A stretch of DNA of 10,016 nt, taken from assembly GCA_003223675.1 (NCBI GenBank), contig QHVW01000377.1:1-10016 (forward strand). The letters run 5' to 3'. Positions 1-6,387 of the stretch are shown one piece after another; position 1 is the stretch's first letter, and each line of letters opens with the position of its first letter. Position numbers and translations under genes: made by a program. The notes beneath the pieces were generated by a model that saw nothing but the letters and a program-made list of their open reading frames with translations, did no database searches and had not been told where the DNA came from. This DNA comes from Acidobacteriota bacterium (GTDB taxonomy: Bacteria; Acidobacteriota; Thermoanaerobaculia; Multivoradales; UBA5704).

Positions 1-714
1 CTGATCGACGATCTGGTGAATTTCGCCATCTACGCGCCCACGACCCCCGTCCTGCGGGGCATCGCGGCGGAGGAGGTGGCCCGCGATCCGCTCGGATTGA
101 CCGGGGGAGGATTGCCGGAGACGGTCCAACATTTGGTCGATCGCGCGGCGGAGACGCTGGGCCCCTTCGATCTGGGCGAGGTCTGGGACATGATCGAATG
201 GGCCGAAAGCATGTCGGCGGTCCCGGCTCCGCAGGCCCCCGTCTCGCCCGCGGTCAGGACCACTCCCATCGTCCTGCGCTTCCGGGACCGGTACATGCGG
301 CCGGAGCGCAACACCCTGTCGGCCTACGACGCGAGCGAGGGGGCCCTCCACGTGCTGTTCATGCTGGCCCTGGTCAGCCACGAGAGCTCGCCGCGAGTCT
401 TCGCCGTGGACAACTTCGATCAGGCCCTCCATCCTCGTCTAGCTCGGGCGCTGACTCGCCTGCTCTCGGATCAGGTGGCCCAAGACGGAGCTCGGCAGGT
501 GCTCGCGACGACCCACAACCCGCTGGTCCTGGACGGGCTCGACCTGACCAACCCCGCCATCCGGCTCTTCGCCGTGGACCGGAACCCGGAGGGCGCCACG
601 CAGGTGCGGCGGGTCGAGGTGAGCCCGGAGCTCCTGGAGCAAGCCGAAAACGGGCTGAGCCTCTCCCGCCTCTGGGTGATGGGCCGCCTGGGCGGCGTTC
701 CGAGGCTGCTCTAA
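1..714 (+). CDS. OLD/AAA15-like ABC-type ATPase, C-terminal part (5' end outside window)
   Basis: The frame is open from the first base, so the gene starts upstream; the GTG at 16 is not taken as the real start. The visible part is the C-terminal lobe of an ABC/SMC-type ATPase. It has a signature-like helix with Ser-Glu-Gly (codons 334-342, motif YDASEGALHVL), then a Walker B strand and D-loop (FAVDNFDQALHPR, Asp codon at 409), then an H-switch TTHNP (508-522). This order is that of AAA15/AAA_21 and OLD-family ATPases, which bind DNA or act as sensors in phage-defence modules. The residue after the Walker B Asp is Asn rather than the usual Glu, a variant whose effect on ATP hydrolysis is unknown. 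Walker A would lie upstream of the window. The stop is 5 bp before the next ATG, so the two genes are surely co-transcribed. The pairing with a TOPRIM-like protein supports a defence role by inference. Fold assignment is firm; biological role is moderate. Confidence 0.85.
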   Translation: MIDDLVNFAIYAPTTPVLRGIAAEEVARDPLGLTGGGLPETVQHLVDRAAETLGPFDLGEVWDMIEWAESMSAVPAPQAPVSPAVRTTPIVLRFRDRYMRPERNTLSAYDASEGALHVLFMLALVSHESSPRVFAVDNFDQALHPRLARALTRLLSDQVAQDGARQVLATTHNPLVLDGLDLTNPAIRLFAVDRNPEGATQVRRVEVSPELLEQAENGLSLSRLWVMGRLGGVPRLL

Positions 715-719
715 ATCCG

Positions 720-1373
720 ATGATCCGCGTGGGGCTCGTGGCCGAGGGGCCGTCGGACTGGCTGGCCCTCGAAGAGCTGATCCGGACCGTGGCGCCGGAC
801 GCCGATTTTCTGCACCTCCGGCCTGACATGGACAACCTGACCTCGCGGTCACCCTATGGCTGGAAAGGCGTGAGGGCTTGGTGCCGCGAGATGGGGCCGC
901 TGCTGGAAACGTTTCTTTCCGGCATCCCGGGATTGCCGTTGGATTTTTTAGTCATCCATGTCGACTGCTCGATGGCTCATAACCTCGGGATCTCTTATCC
1001 CTGCCCACCCGCCGACACGACGTCCAACGCTCTACGCGAGGCAGTGACCCGTGACTGGTTGGGACGCGATTCCCTGCCGGGCTTTGTGGTCCTGGCGACC
1101 CCGTCAGTGAGCACTGACGCCTGGATCGTCGCCGCGCTGGATGATCCTCCTTATCAGGGAAGCGTCCCGCTCGAATGCGACCTGAACGTCGAGCGGGAAC
1201 TGCACCGCCGCAGGCTGCTTCCCCTCAAGGGTGGAGAAGTGAAAAAGCCTGCGTCCAGATATCAGCCGATCGCGAAGCAGATGGCTCAGAACATCGACAA
1301 AGTCTGCGCCGCCTGTCCTGAAGCGTCGAGGGTTCGCACCGAGATCGTCGCGGCGGTCTCTATGAGGGGATAA
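720..1373 (+). CDS. TOPRIM-like protein (DUF4276/RloB-like), partner of the upstream ATPase
   Basis: This is a 217-residue soluble protein starting at the ATG 5 bp after the ATPase stop. The N-terminus reads VGLVAEGPSDWLALEELI, the first TOPRIM strand with its catalytic-type Glu9 in an EGPSD motif. A second strand (LDFLVIHVDCS, Asp82) lies where TOPRIM proteins carry DxD, but the second acid is Ser84. A third block, SVSTDAWIVAALDD (Asp133, Trp135), matches the acidic-x-Trp motif of DUF4276/RloB-like proteins. The tail is basic, with KKPASRYQPIAKQM near residue 190. In OLD, Gabija and PARIS systems an ABC-type ATPase controls a TOPRIM nuclease; here the two are separate adjacent genes. Nuclease activity is inferred and is weakened by the altered second motif. 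No signal peptide or membrane segment is visible. The longer open frame starting at 198 overlaps the ATPase out of frame and is rejected as the start. Confidence 0.75.
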   Translation: MIRVGLVAEGPSDWLALEELIRTVAPDADFLHLRPDMDNLTSRSPYGWKGVRAWCREMGPLLETFLSGIPGLPLDFLVIHVDCSMAHNLGISYPCPPADTTSNALREAVTRDWLGRDSLPGFVVLATPSVSTDAWIVAALDDPPYQGSVPLECDLNVERELHRRRLLPLKGGEVKKPASRYQPIAKQMAQNIDKVCAACPEASRVRTEIVAAVSMRG

Positions 1374-1383
1374 GGGCAAGCCC

Positions 1384-1917
1384 GTGCAAAACCTCTCCGA
1401 AGAAGAAACCAAATACACCCGCATCGAGCACGAAAGGCGGTTCCTGGTTTCACCGCAAGCGGACTGGCGGAGCCTGGTCGAATCGTATTCAAAGACGTTT
1501 GAGGACAAATACCTTGAGAATACACGGCTCCGGTTGAGAATCCTCACCGACTCGGACACCGGACGGCGCCTGCTCAAGCTGACAAAGAAGGCCGAGTCGG
1601 CCTCGCCCTACTTCCAGAGGATCAGCCGTATCCTGCTGTCACCGAGCGAGCACGCACTCTTCGACAGCCTCCCGGGATACCGGCTCAGGAAAGTCCGCTA
1701 TTACCACCACGATCGCGGCCGGGTGTTCTCGATCGACGTCTTCGAGGGCGAATTGGAGGGGCTCGTCCTCTGCGAGACTGAAGCCGACAGCCTCGACGAG
1801 TTGATGGCGATCGAGCCGCCGGTCTACGTGCAACGTGAGGTGACCGAGGAGCCGTTCTTCACCGGCGGCAATCTCTGCCTAATGACCCGTGCCGATCTGC
1901 TGCACAAGCTGTCTTAA
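1384..1917 (+). CDS. CYTH-domain (triphosphate tunnel metalloenzyme) protein
   Basis: This is a 177-residue protein with a single CYTH domain over nearly its whole length. An in-frame TGA at 1363 limits the start; the GTG at 1384 is the first usual start codon after it and has AAGGG 7 nt upstream. Tunnel motifs are in the expected order: the N-terminal acidic motif E15-H-E17-R-R19 (ExExK type, with Lys replaced by Arg), TRLRLRI (47-53), LLKLTKK (63-69), FQRIS (77-81), a Lys/Arg strand LRKVRYY (101-107), IDVFEGELEGLVLCETE (117-133) and a closing REVTEEPFFTGGNL. The family includes thiamine triphosphatases, tripolyphosphatases and class IV adenylate cyclases, all acting on triphosphates with divalent metal; which reaction applies here cannot be told. 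No CHAD domain follows. The gene lies 10 bp after the TOPRIM-like gene, so it looks like the third gene of that operon. Whether it works with the ATPase pair or is a passenger is open. Confidence 0.9.
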   Translation: MQNLSEEETKYTRIEHERRFLVSPQADWRSLVESYSKTFEDKYLENTRLRLRILTDSDTGRRLLKLTKKAESASPYFQRISRILLSPSEHALFDSLPGYRLRKVRYYHHDRGRVFSIDVFEGELEGLVLCETEADSLDELMAIEPPVYVQREVTEEPFFTGGNLCLMTRADLLHKLS

Positions 1918-1922
1918 CAAAA

Positions 1923-2161
1923 CCGGCCCAACGGGCCGGGAGAACATAGCCCAGGGCTGAGGCCGAAGGCCGATGCCCTGGTAAGCAGGCCCGATCTTCA
2001 GGCGGCCTGTAAGGCCGCGAGAATCTCCAATCTGATAGAGCCGAATGACGGGCAGAGCTCTCGCGGCCTTACAGGCCGCTTTGGTTGTTGTGCTTTCCCG
2101 TCCCAGGGCATCGGCCTGCGGCCTCAGCCCTGGGCTAGAATCTCCCGGCCCGTTGGGCCGG
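1923..2161. repeat. Three nested inverted repeats of hairpin (REP/REPIN-like) units
   Basis: This intergenic block between convergent genes holds three inverted-repeat pairs, one inside another. The outer arms 1923-1943 and 2141-2161 are 21 of 21 complementary. The middle arms 1947-1981 and 2103-2137 match at 34 of 35. The inner arms 2002-2022 and 2059-2079 match at 21 of 21. Each arm is also self-complementary: CCGGCCC-aac-GGGCCGG outside, CCAGGGC...GCCCTGG in the middle unit with an inner GGCC-gaa-GGCC, and GCGGCCT-gta-AGGCCGC inside. The spacers between units (20 nt left, 23 nt right) and the central spacer (2023-2058) are not complementary. Such GC-rich hairpin pairs are the architecture of REP/BIME/REPIN elements spread by RAYT transposases. 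No transposase is encoded in the window. The block could also act as a transcription barrier between the convergent genes. Confidence 0.9.
2063..2091 (+). terminator. Possible weak intrinsic terminator within the nested repeat
   Basis: The right inner arm forms a 7-bp GC-rich stem (GCGGCCT, loop TAC, AGGCCGC, 2063-2079). It is followed on the plus strand by a T-rich run (TTTGGTTGTTGT). This is the only hairpin of the block with a U-rich tail, so it may end transcripts of the ATPase-TOPRIM-CYTH operon. The T-run is interrupted and the stem can pair with its mirror copy instead, so the call is weak. Confidence 0.35.
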
Positions 2162-2197
2162 TCTGCTAGGTGTTCTTAGCTGGATAGGCCATGTTCG

Positions 2198-4627
2198 CTA
2201 CGGCTCCCGCAGGAGATAGCGATCCAAGTCGATGGCCTCATAGCCTCGCTTCCGCACGAGGCGCAGGTGCCCGTTCTGGTAATAGATCCTGAGGTGCCAG
2301 TAGGGACCGCTTGCGGTCACTGTCGTGTCGAGACCTTCGAGCCAAGGGGCAAGCTCGGAGAAGGGGATCAACAAGACCCTTTCCGGCGATCCACACCCCA
2401 GGGCCACATAGGCTGTCGCCGCGGTGTTCAGGAACTGCTCGTGGCGGGGCTTGAAGATGTGCCAGTAGCCTTCGCCCTGCTCGTTCGGATAGGCCCGCGA
2501 GACCGCGCAGATGACCGCCACCGAGCCGTCTGACGTCTTCCGGCGCACCTTGCCGAGCTTCACGAACGTCTTACCGAGGTGCCTCTCGACCCGTTCCATA
2601 CAGGCGTCGTTGAAGGTCGCCGGCCGGGGACGTGGCTCGGGACGGTCGTCTCCGCGCTTGCGCTTCTCCACAGGCTCCTCGATTAGAGGTGTGCCCAGAA
2701 CCTCCTTCTCGATGTAGTCGAAGAAGGACTCGGTGTCGGCGAAGCAGCGGAATCCCGCGCCATTGGCGGCCTCCACGGTCTCCGGGCTCTCGTTGACCAG
2801 GATCGCCACCGGTTGTGTGAGCCTCGGCTGGAGACCCTCGGGCCAAGCGAGGTCGAGAACCGCGAGAGGCTGTCCGCTCTCCGGATCGGAGACTTCGTAG
2901 AGGAGCTCTCCCTCGGCCAATCCTTGCCGGACCACCAGCTCGTTGCACTCGCGGAGGAGCTTCTCCTCGTCGTCGCTCTCGATCCCACCGGAGACCACGG
3001 GCACCTGGCGGTTGAGGATCGAAGGCGCCTTCTCCGGCTCGGGGAGTACGCCGTCGAGCAGGCCCTGCAGGAACCGGTTGGCCGCGGCGGCCAGGAGCTC
3101 ACGCCGGGCCTCGAGAAAACGGGTGTAATTCTCTACCTTCCACAGCTCCCGGTCCATGGGAATCCAGTGCGATTCCAGCGCGCCGGGGTGTCTTCTCAGG
3201 ACCTCCTCGAAGTACTCGGCGGGATCGCGGTCTGTCACCATCTCGTTGGTCTCCCGCGTCAGGAAAGTGAAGTTGGCGATGGCGTTGACCTCGGGGCGGC
3301 TGTACCCGCCGTTCCGGTAGAGGAGGGCCTTGGGGAAGATGTGATGGACCTCCAGACGCGAGTAGCGGCCGCGCAGGTTTGCCGACAGCTCGAGCCCATT
3401 CCCCCAGTCCGTGCAGCGGGAGACGCGGGTCAACATGTAGAGGAGAGGATAGAAGCGGGCGCCGCGGCTCCAACCCAAGAAGTCCTGAGGCGAGACGGTG
3501 AGATCGCCGCGGTCCTGCCGGAGCTGCTGGATGAGACGGTCGAGAGCCCCCTCCTTCTGCTCGCTGGCGGCGAGATCGACGTTGAGCACCGTCTCGGTGG
3601 AGCCGGCGTAACGGCCCCAGAGGAAGGTCTGGACGTACCAATAGAGAAGCTTGTCCCGTTCCCGATAGTCGGCGAGCCGGCCACCGCGCTCGGAGAGATA
3701 CCGCACCAGCAGGGGGAACGAATAGCGGCTGCCCAGGACACGGTCATGGTCGAGCCCCAGGCGGGAGGCGATCATGTCGAGCAGACGGTCCACCATGTCA
3801 CCCGCCGTCTGCAGGCCCTCGCGGAAGGCGGGGACCTCCACGTCCTTGAGGGCAGAGAACAGGGCCTCGCCGGTGACCACGGCGTTGACGCAGCGCAGCA
3901 GCCACTCCAGGCGGAAGTAGAACCCGAAGCTCTGCCAGCGAGCCAGCCGCGCTTTCATCTCGCCGCGGGCCTCGGGCCAGGCGGCGCAGATCTTGGCCAG
4001 GGCGAGGTCGCCCTTGGAGAGCTTGGTGCCGCCGCTGTTGAGCCGGTTGAAGATCTCGACCACCACGTCGACCGTCTTGTCCTCGCCCGTGACCTCCTCC
4101 ACGTGCAGATCGACGTCGAGGATGCCACCGAGCCGGGTCAGACGTTCCAGATACAGGGTCAGATTGGCGGCGAACGCGGGCCTGGTCACGATTTCACGCA
4201 TGAAGCTCCCGACGCCGGTCTGCATGAGCCGAGTCACATCCACCCACAGTGGGTTGTCCCGCATCTTCAAGGGCGCATAGAACGCGAAGGTCTCGTCGTC
4301 GAGATTGAAGTGCAGGCCGGTGAAGGTCTCGGTGCTGCCGTCGAAAAATTCGGGCGGCTTGCCCCGCACGATCCCATAGAGGGTGGTGACCCGCTGCTGA
4401 CCGTCGAGCAGTAGCTTGACCGAGCCCGGGGCGAGGCTTCCGTCTCCACGCGCCTGAGCGCCCTCTGTCTTGGTGAGCCAGACGAGCAGGCTGCCCACGG
4501 GATGGCGCCGGTACAGGGAGTCCATGAGACCGCGGACCTGGTCCCGGTTCCAGACGTAGCCGCGCTGGAACTCCGGAAGGGCGATGCTGCCGAGGTCGAT
4601 CTGGTCGAGGAGAGTGTGGATCTTCAT
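2198..4627 (-). CDS. GmrSD-like DUF262/HNH (DUF1524) endonuclease with extended C-terminus
   Basis: This 809-residue protein starts at the ATG whose complement is 4625-4627. The N-terminal DUF262 (ParB/Srx-like) domain shows IALPEFQRGYVW (15-26), LLLDGQQRVTTLYG (72-85; DGQQR is the nucleotide-site hallmark) and NRLNSGGTKLSKGDLALAK (194-212). A helical linker leads to an HNH nuclease segment with LEVHHIFPKALL (425-436; His428, His429) and Asn452 in NAIANFTFLT, the DUF1524 pattern. GmrSD enzymes use the DUF262 half for NTP-stimulated control and the HNH half to cut phage DNA with modified cytosines; single-chain fusions are common. Beyond residue 550 are two further regions: an alpha/beta stretch with LDLAWPEGL (591-599), and, after a charged Pro-rich linker (650-670), a C-terminal domain with YWHIF, ALGCGSPERVLLIPF and YWHLRIYY motifs. 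I cannot name these; substrate recognition is a guess. The gene stands alone and converges on the CYTH operon. It could be restriction or another DUF262 defence type. Confidence 0.88.
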   Translation of the reverse strand: MKIHTLLDQIDLGSIALPEFQRGYVWNRDQVRGLMDSLYRRHPVGSLLVWLTKTEGAQARGDGSLAPGSVKLLLDGQQRVTTLYGIVRGKPPEFFDGSTETFTGLHFNLDDETFAFYAPLKMRDNPLWVDVTRLMQTGVGSFMREIVTRPAFAANLTLYLERLTRLGGILDVDLHVEEVTGEDKTVDVVVEIFNRLNSGGTKLSKGDLALAKICAAWPEARGEMKARLARWQSFGFYFRLEWLLRCVNAVVTGEALFSALKDVEVPAFREGLQTAGDMVDRLLDMIASRLGLDHDRVLGSRYSFPLLVRYLSERGGRLADYRERDKLLYWYVQTFLWGRYAGSTETVLNVDLAASEQKEGALDRLIQQLRQDRGDLTVSPQDFLGWSRGARFYPLLYMLTRVSRCTDWGNGLELSANLRGRYSRLEVHHIFPKALLYRNGGYSRPEVNAIANFTFLTRETNEMVTDRDPAEYFEEVLRRHPGALESHWIPMDRELWKVENYTRFLEARRELLAAAANRFLQGLLDGVLPEPEKAPSILNRQVPVVSGGIESDDEEKLLRECNELVVRQGLAEGELLYEVSDPESGQPLAVLDLAWPEGLQPRLTQPVAILVNESPETVEAANGAGFRCFADTESFFDYIEKEVLGTPLIEEPVEKRKRGDDRPEPRPRPATFNDACMERVERHLGKTFVKLGKVRRKTSDGSVAVICAVSRAYPNEQGEGYWHIFKPRHEQFLNTAATAYVALGCGSPERVLLIPFSELAPWLEGLDTTVTASGPYWHLRIYYQNGHLRLVRKRGYEAIDLDRYLLREP

Positions 4628-4698
4628 GCGGCTTCTTGCGCGCTCCTGGTTGTCAATTCAATCCTGGCCGAAGCTCCGAAGGGCTCGGCCGTTCCGCT

Positions 4699-4704
4699 GT
4701 TATA
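4699..4704 (-). promoter_or_regulatory. Candidate -10 element for the DUF262/HNH gene
   Basis: On the minus strand this reads TATAAC, one base from the sigma-70 -10 consensus, about 70 nt upstream of the DUF262/HNH start codon. No good -35 is visible at 16-18 nt (TTCTAG is the nearest), so the call rests on the -10 and on its place in a relatively AT-rich gap. Close to the start, only a weak purine run AAGAAG precedes the ATG, with GGAG further upstream. Confidence 0.3.
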
Positions 4705-4762
4705 GCGAGGATTCACATATTCTAGAAAGAGACGACATCCGAGGCAAGCGCCGCGATCACGG

Positions 4763-4791
4763 TTGCGCTCGTGCAGTTAGCCAACTAGGAT
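4763..4791 (+). promoter_or_regulatory. Candidate promoter for the small downstream gene
   Basis: TTGCGC at 4763-4768 and TAGGAT at 4786-4791 are separated by 17 nt, ideal spacing with moderate matches to sigma-70 boxes. An A-run follows the -10. Transcription would start near 4798 and leave a leader of about 35 nt before the small gene. The elements are only partial matches in a short gap, so this is suggestive. Confidence 0.3.
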
Positions 4792-4831
4792 TAAAAAAAG
4801 TGTGACTGGCTGCACGACAAGGTGAGCACGG

Positions 4832-5086
4832 ATTTCCCGTCAGCCGACGGATCTGCTGAGGCGCATCAACGAAGGTCTAACTGAGAAGGACGCGTCCCGA
4901 TATCACGAGCTGATGGACAAGCGGCGGGCGGGTACCTTGACCTCGGAGGAGTATCAGGATCTGCTGCGATTGACTGATGTGGCCGAAGCGATCCAGGCCC
5001 GGCGCCTCCAGGATCTGGTCGAGCTCTCCCGGTTACGTGGCATCTCCCTGAGCGCGTTAATGGAAGAGCTGGAGCTCAGCCGCTAA
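4832..5086 (+). CDS. Small conserved-looking helical protein, start uncertain (ATT start or frameshift)
   Basis: The frame from 4826 to the TAA at 5084 is open and reads as a strongly amphipathic, charged protein. It contains LLRRINEGL, RYHELMDKRRAGTLTSEEY, LLRLTD and LVELSRLRGISLSALMEEL. From memory this resembles a family of roughly 80-100-residue unnamed proteins in several bacterial phyla, often upstream of another small gene such as an HNH nuclease; that is recall, not a search. The first ATG in frame (4913) would remove the conserved N-terminal helix. Two better options exist. One is an ATT start at 4832 with AAGGTGAG ending 5 nt before it, giving 84 residues. The other is a GTG start at 4822, which reaches this frame only if one base near 4849 is skipped. 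No partner gene follows, because thrC ends 8 bp downstream on the other strand. The gene may be a relic or an orphan. Helical character is clear; function is unknown. Confidence 0.55.
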   Translation: MSRQPTDLLRRINEGLTEKDASRYHELMDKRRAGTLTSEEYQDLLRLTDVAEAIQARRLQDLVELSRLRGISLSALMEELELSR

Positions 5087-5094
5087 CGCAGTCA

Positions 5095-6387
5095 TCATCC
5101 CCCCTCCAACACCCCCACCACCGCCCCAATCTCGTTCGGGATCTCCCGCGCCAGCAACGGCCGATCCAACAAAACCCTAAGGGGCTCCGGGATCGGCACC
5201 GCGATCCCCATCGCCTCATAGACCGGCAGGAACTTGGCGGGGTGGGCGGTGCCGAGGAAGACGCCGGTCTCTCCGGGGGCCAAGCGCTCTTCGAGGACTC
5301 CGTAGGCCACGGCGGCGTGGGGATCGGCGAGGTAGCCCGCGGCGTGGAGGTCGCGGATCACGCTTGCGGTCTCCTCGTCGGTCTTCCATCCCCAGCGCAG
5401 GACGCGGCGCAAGGTTTCCAGATCTCCCTCGAAAAGATGCTCGATGCGCTCCCAGTTGTTGGGGGCTCCCACGTCCATAGCGTTCGAGATCGTGGCGATC
5501 GAGGGGCGGGGACGGTAGGCGCCGGTGTCCAGGTACTCGGGGACGGTGTCGTTGGCGTTGGTGGCCGCCACGAAGGCCTTCACCGGCAGGCCCATGGATC
5601 GCGCCAGCAGACCCGCGCAGAGGTTGCCGAAGTTGCCGCTGGGCACGGCGATCACGGGCGGCTGGCTCACCCCCCGGCGACGGAGCTGCGCCACCGCCTC
5701 GGCGTAGTAGAGGGTCTGCGGCAGCAGGCGCGCCACGTTGATCGAGTTGGCCGAGGTCAGGCCGTGGCGGGCCGACAGCTCCGCGTCCGCGAAGGCGGCC
5801 TTCACCAGCGCCTGGCAGTCGTCGAAGGCGCCGTCCACGGCCAGCGCCGTGACGTTCTCTCCCAGCGTCGAAAACTGCCGCTCCTGGAGGGCCGAGACCC
5901 GCCCCTTGGGATAGAGCACCACGGCGCGCACTCCCGGCCGCTTCCAGAACGCCTGCGCCACCGCCGCACCGGTGTCGCCGCTGGTGGCGGTGAGGATCGT
6001 TATCCGCCGGGGGGGATGCCCCGGATCGCGGACGAGGTCGAGCACGGCGGCGAAGAAGCGGGCGCCGAAGTCCTTGAACGCCAGGGTCGGTCCATGGAAC
6101 AGCTCCAGGACGAAGATCTTGGGGCGGATCTCCACCAGCGGCACCGGGAAATCGAGGGCGTCGCGGACGGCGCGGGCGAGCGGCTCGCGGCCGAGCTCGC
6201 CGGCCAGCAGGCGATCGAGGAGGACCTCGCAACGCCGGCCCCAATCGAGATCCAGCAGCTCCGGCCAGTCCTCGAAATGGGGGAGGGGATCGGGCATCCA
6301 CAGGCCGCCACCGGGGGCGATCCCCGCCAGGACGGCCTCCCGGAAGGTGGCCGTGGTGGCTGCGTCGCGGGTGCTGACCAGTCTCAT
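5095..6387 (-). CDS. thrC: Threonine synthase
   Basis: This 430-residue PLP enzyme converts O-phosphohomoserine to threonine and phosphate, the last step of threonine synthesis in the cytoplasm. The chosen start is the ATG giving MRLVSTRDAATTATFREAVL, typical of the long (E. coli-type, about 430 residues) ThrC class. The PLP-binding lysine is Lys105 in HGPTLAFKDFGARF. The phosphate-binding loops are TATSGDTGAA (133-142) and PSGNFGN (249-255). LTSANSINVARLLPQTLYY (210-228) and SNAMDVGAPNNWERI (301-315) are also characteristic. The frame stays open far upstream, but that extension lies inside thrB in another frame, so it is rejected. The start codon overlaps the thrB stop by 4 bp (ATGA), a sign of translational coupling. 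The gene is last in the operon. Its end faces the small plus-strand gene at 8 bp with no terminator between them. Confidence 0.97.
   Translation of the reverse strand: MRLVSTRDAATTATFREAVLAGIAPGGGLWMPDPLPHFEDWPELLDLDWGRRCEVLLDRLLAGELGREPLARAVRDALDFPVPLVEIRPKIFVLELFHGPTLAFKDFGARFFAAVLDLVRDPGHPPRRITILTATSGDTGAAVAQAFWKRPGVRAVVLYPKGRVSALQERQFSTLGENVTALAVDGAFDDCQALVKAAFADAELSARHGLTSANSINVARLLPQTLYYAEAVAQLRRRGVSQPPVIAVPSGNFGNLCAGLLARSMGLPVKAFVAATNANDTVPEYLDTGAYRPRPSIATISNAMDVGAPNNWERIEHLFEGDLETLRRVLRWGWKTDEETASVIRDLHAAGYLADPHAAVAYGVLEERLAPGETGVFLGTAHPAKFLPVYEAMGIAVPIPEPLRVLLDRPLLAREIPNEIGAVVGVLEGG

Noticed and set aside
198..719. Upstream start for the TOPRIM-like gene
   Set aside because: This stretch overlaps the ATPase in another frame and reads as a GC-shadow; the TOPRIM fold begins at the ATG at 720.
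1..1373. Naming the ATPase-TOPRIM pair as PARIS, Gabija or OLD
   Set aside because: The ATPase N-terminus is outside the window, the TOPRIM protein is a separate short gene unlike OLD, there is no UvrD-like helicase as in Gabija, and the TOPRIM motifs look DUF4276/RloB-like rather than AriB-like.
1923..2161. CRISPR array or insertion-sequence ends
   Set aside because: The repeats are inverted pairs of three different units, not regular direct repeats with unique spacers, and no transposase lies between the arms.
2813..4414. A 533-codon plus-strand open frame opposite the DUF262/HNH gene
   Set aside because: The minus-strand frame has DUF262 and HNH motifs in order; the plus-strand product has only biased composition and no recognisable domain.
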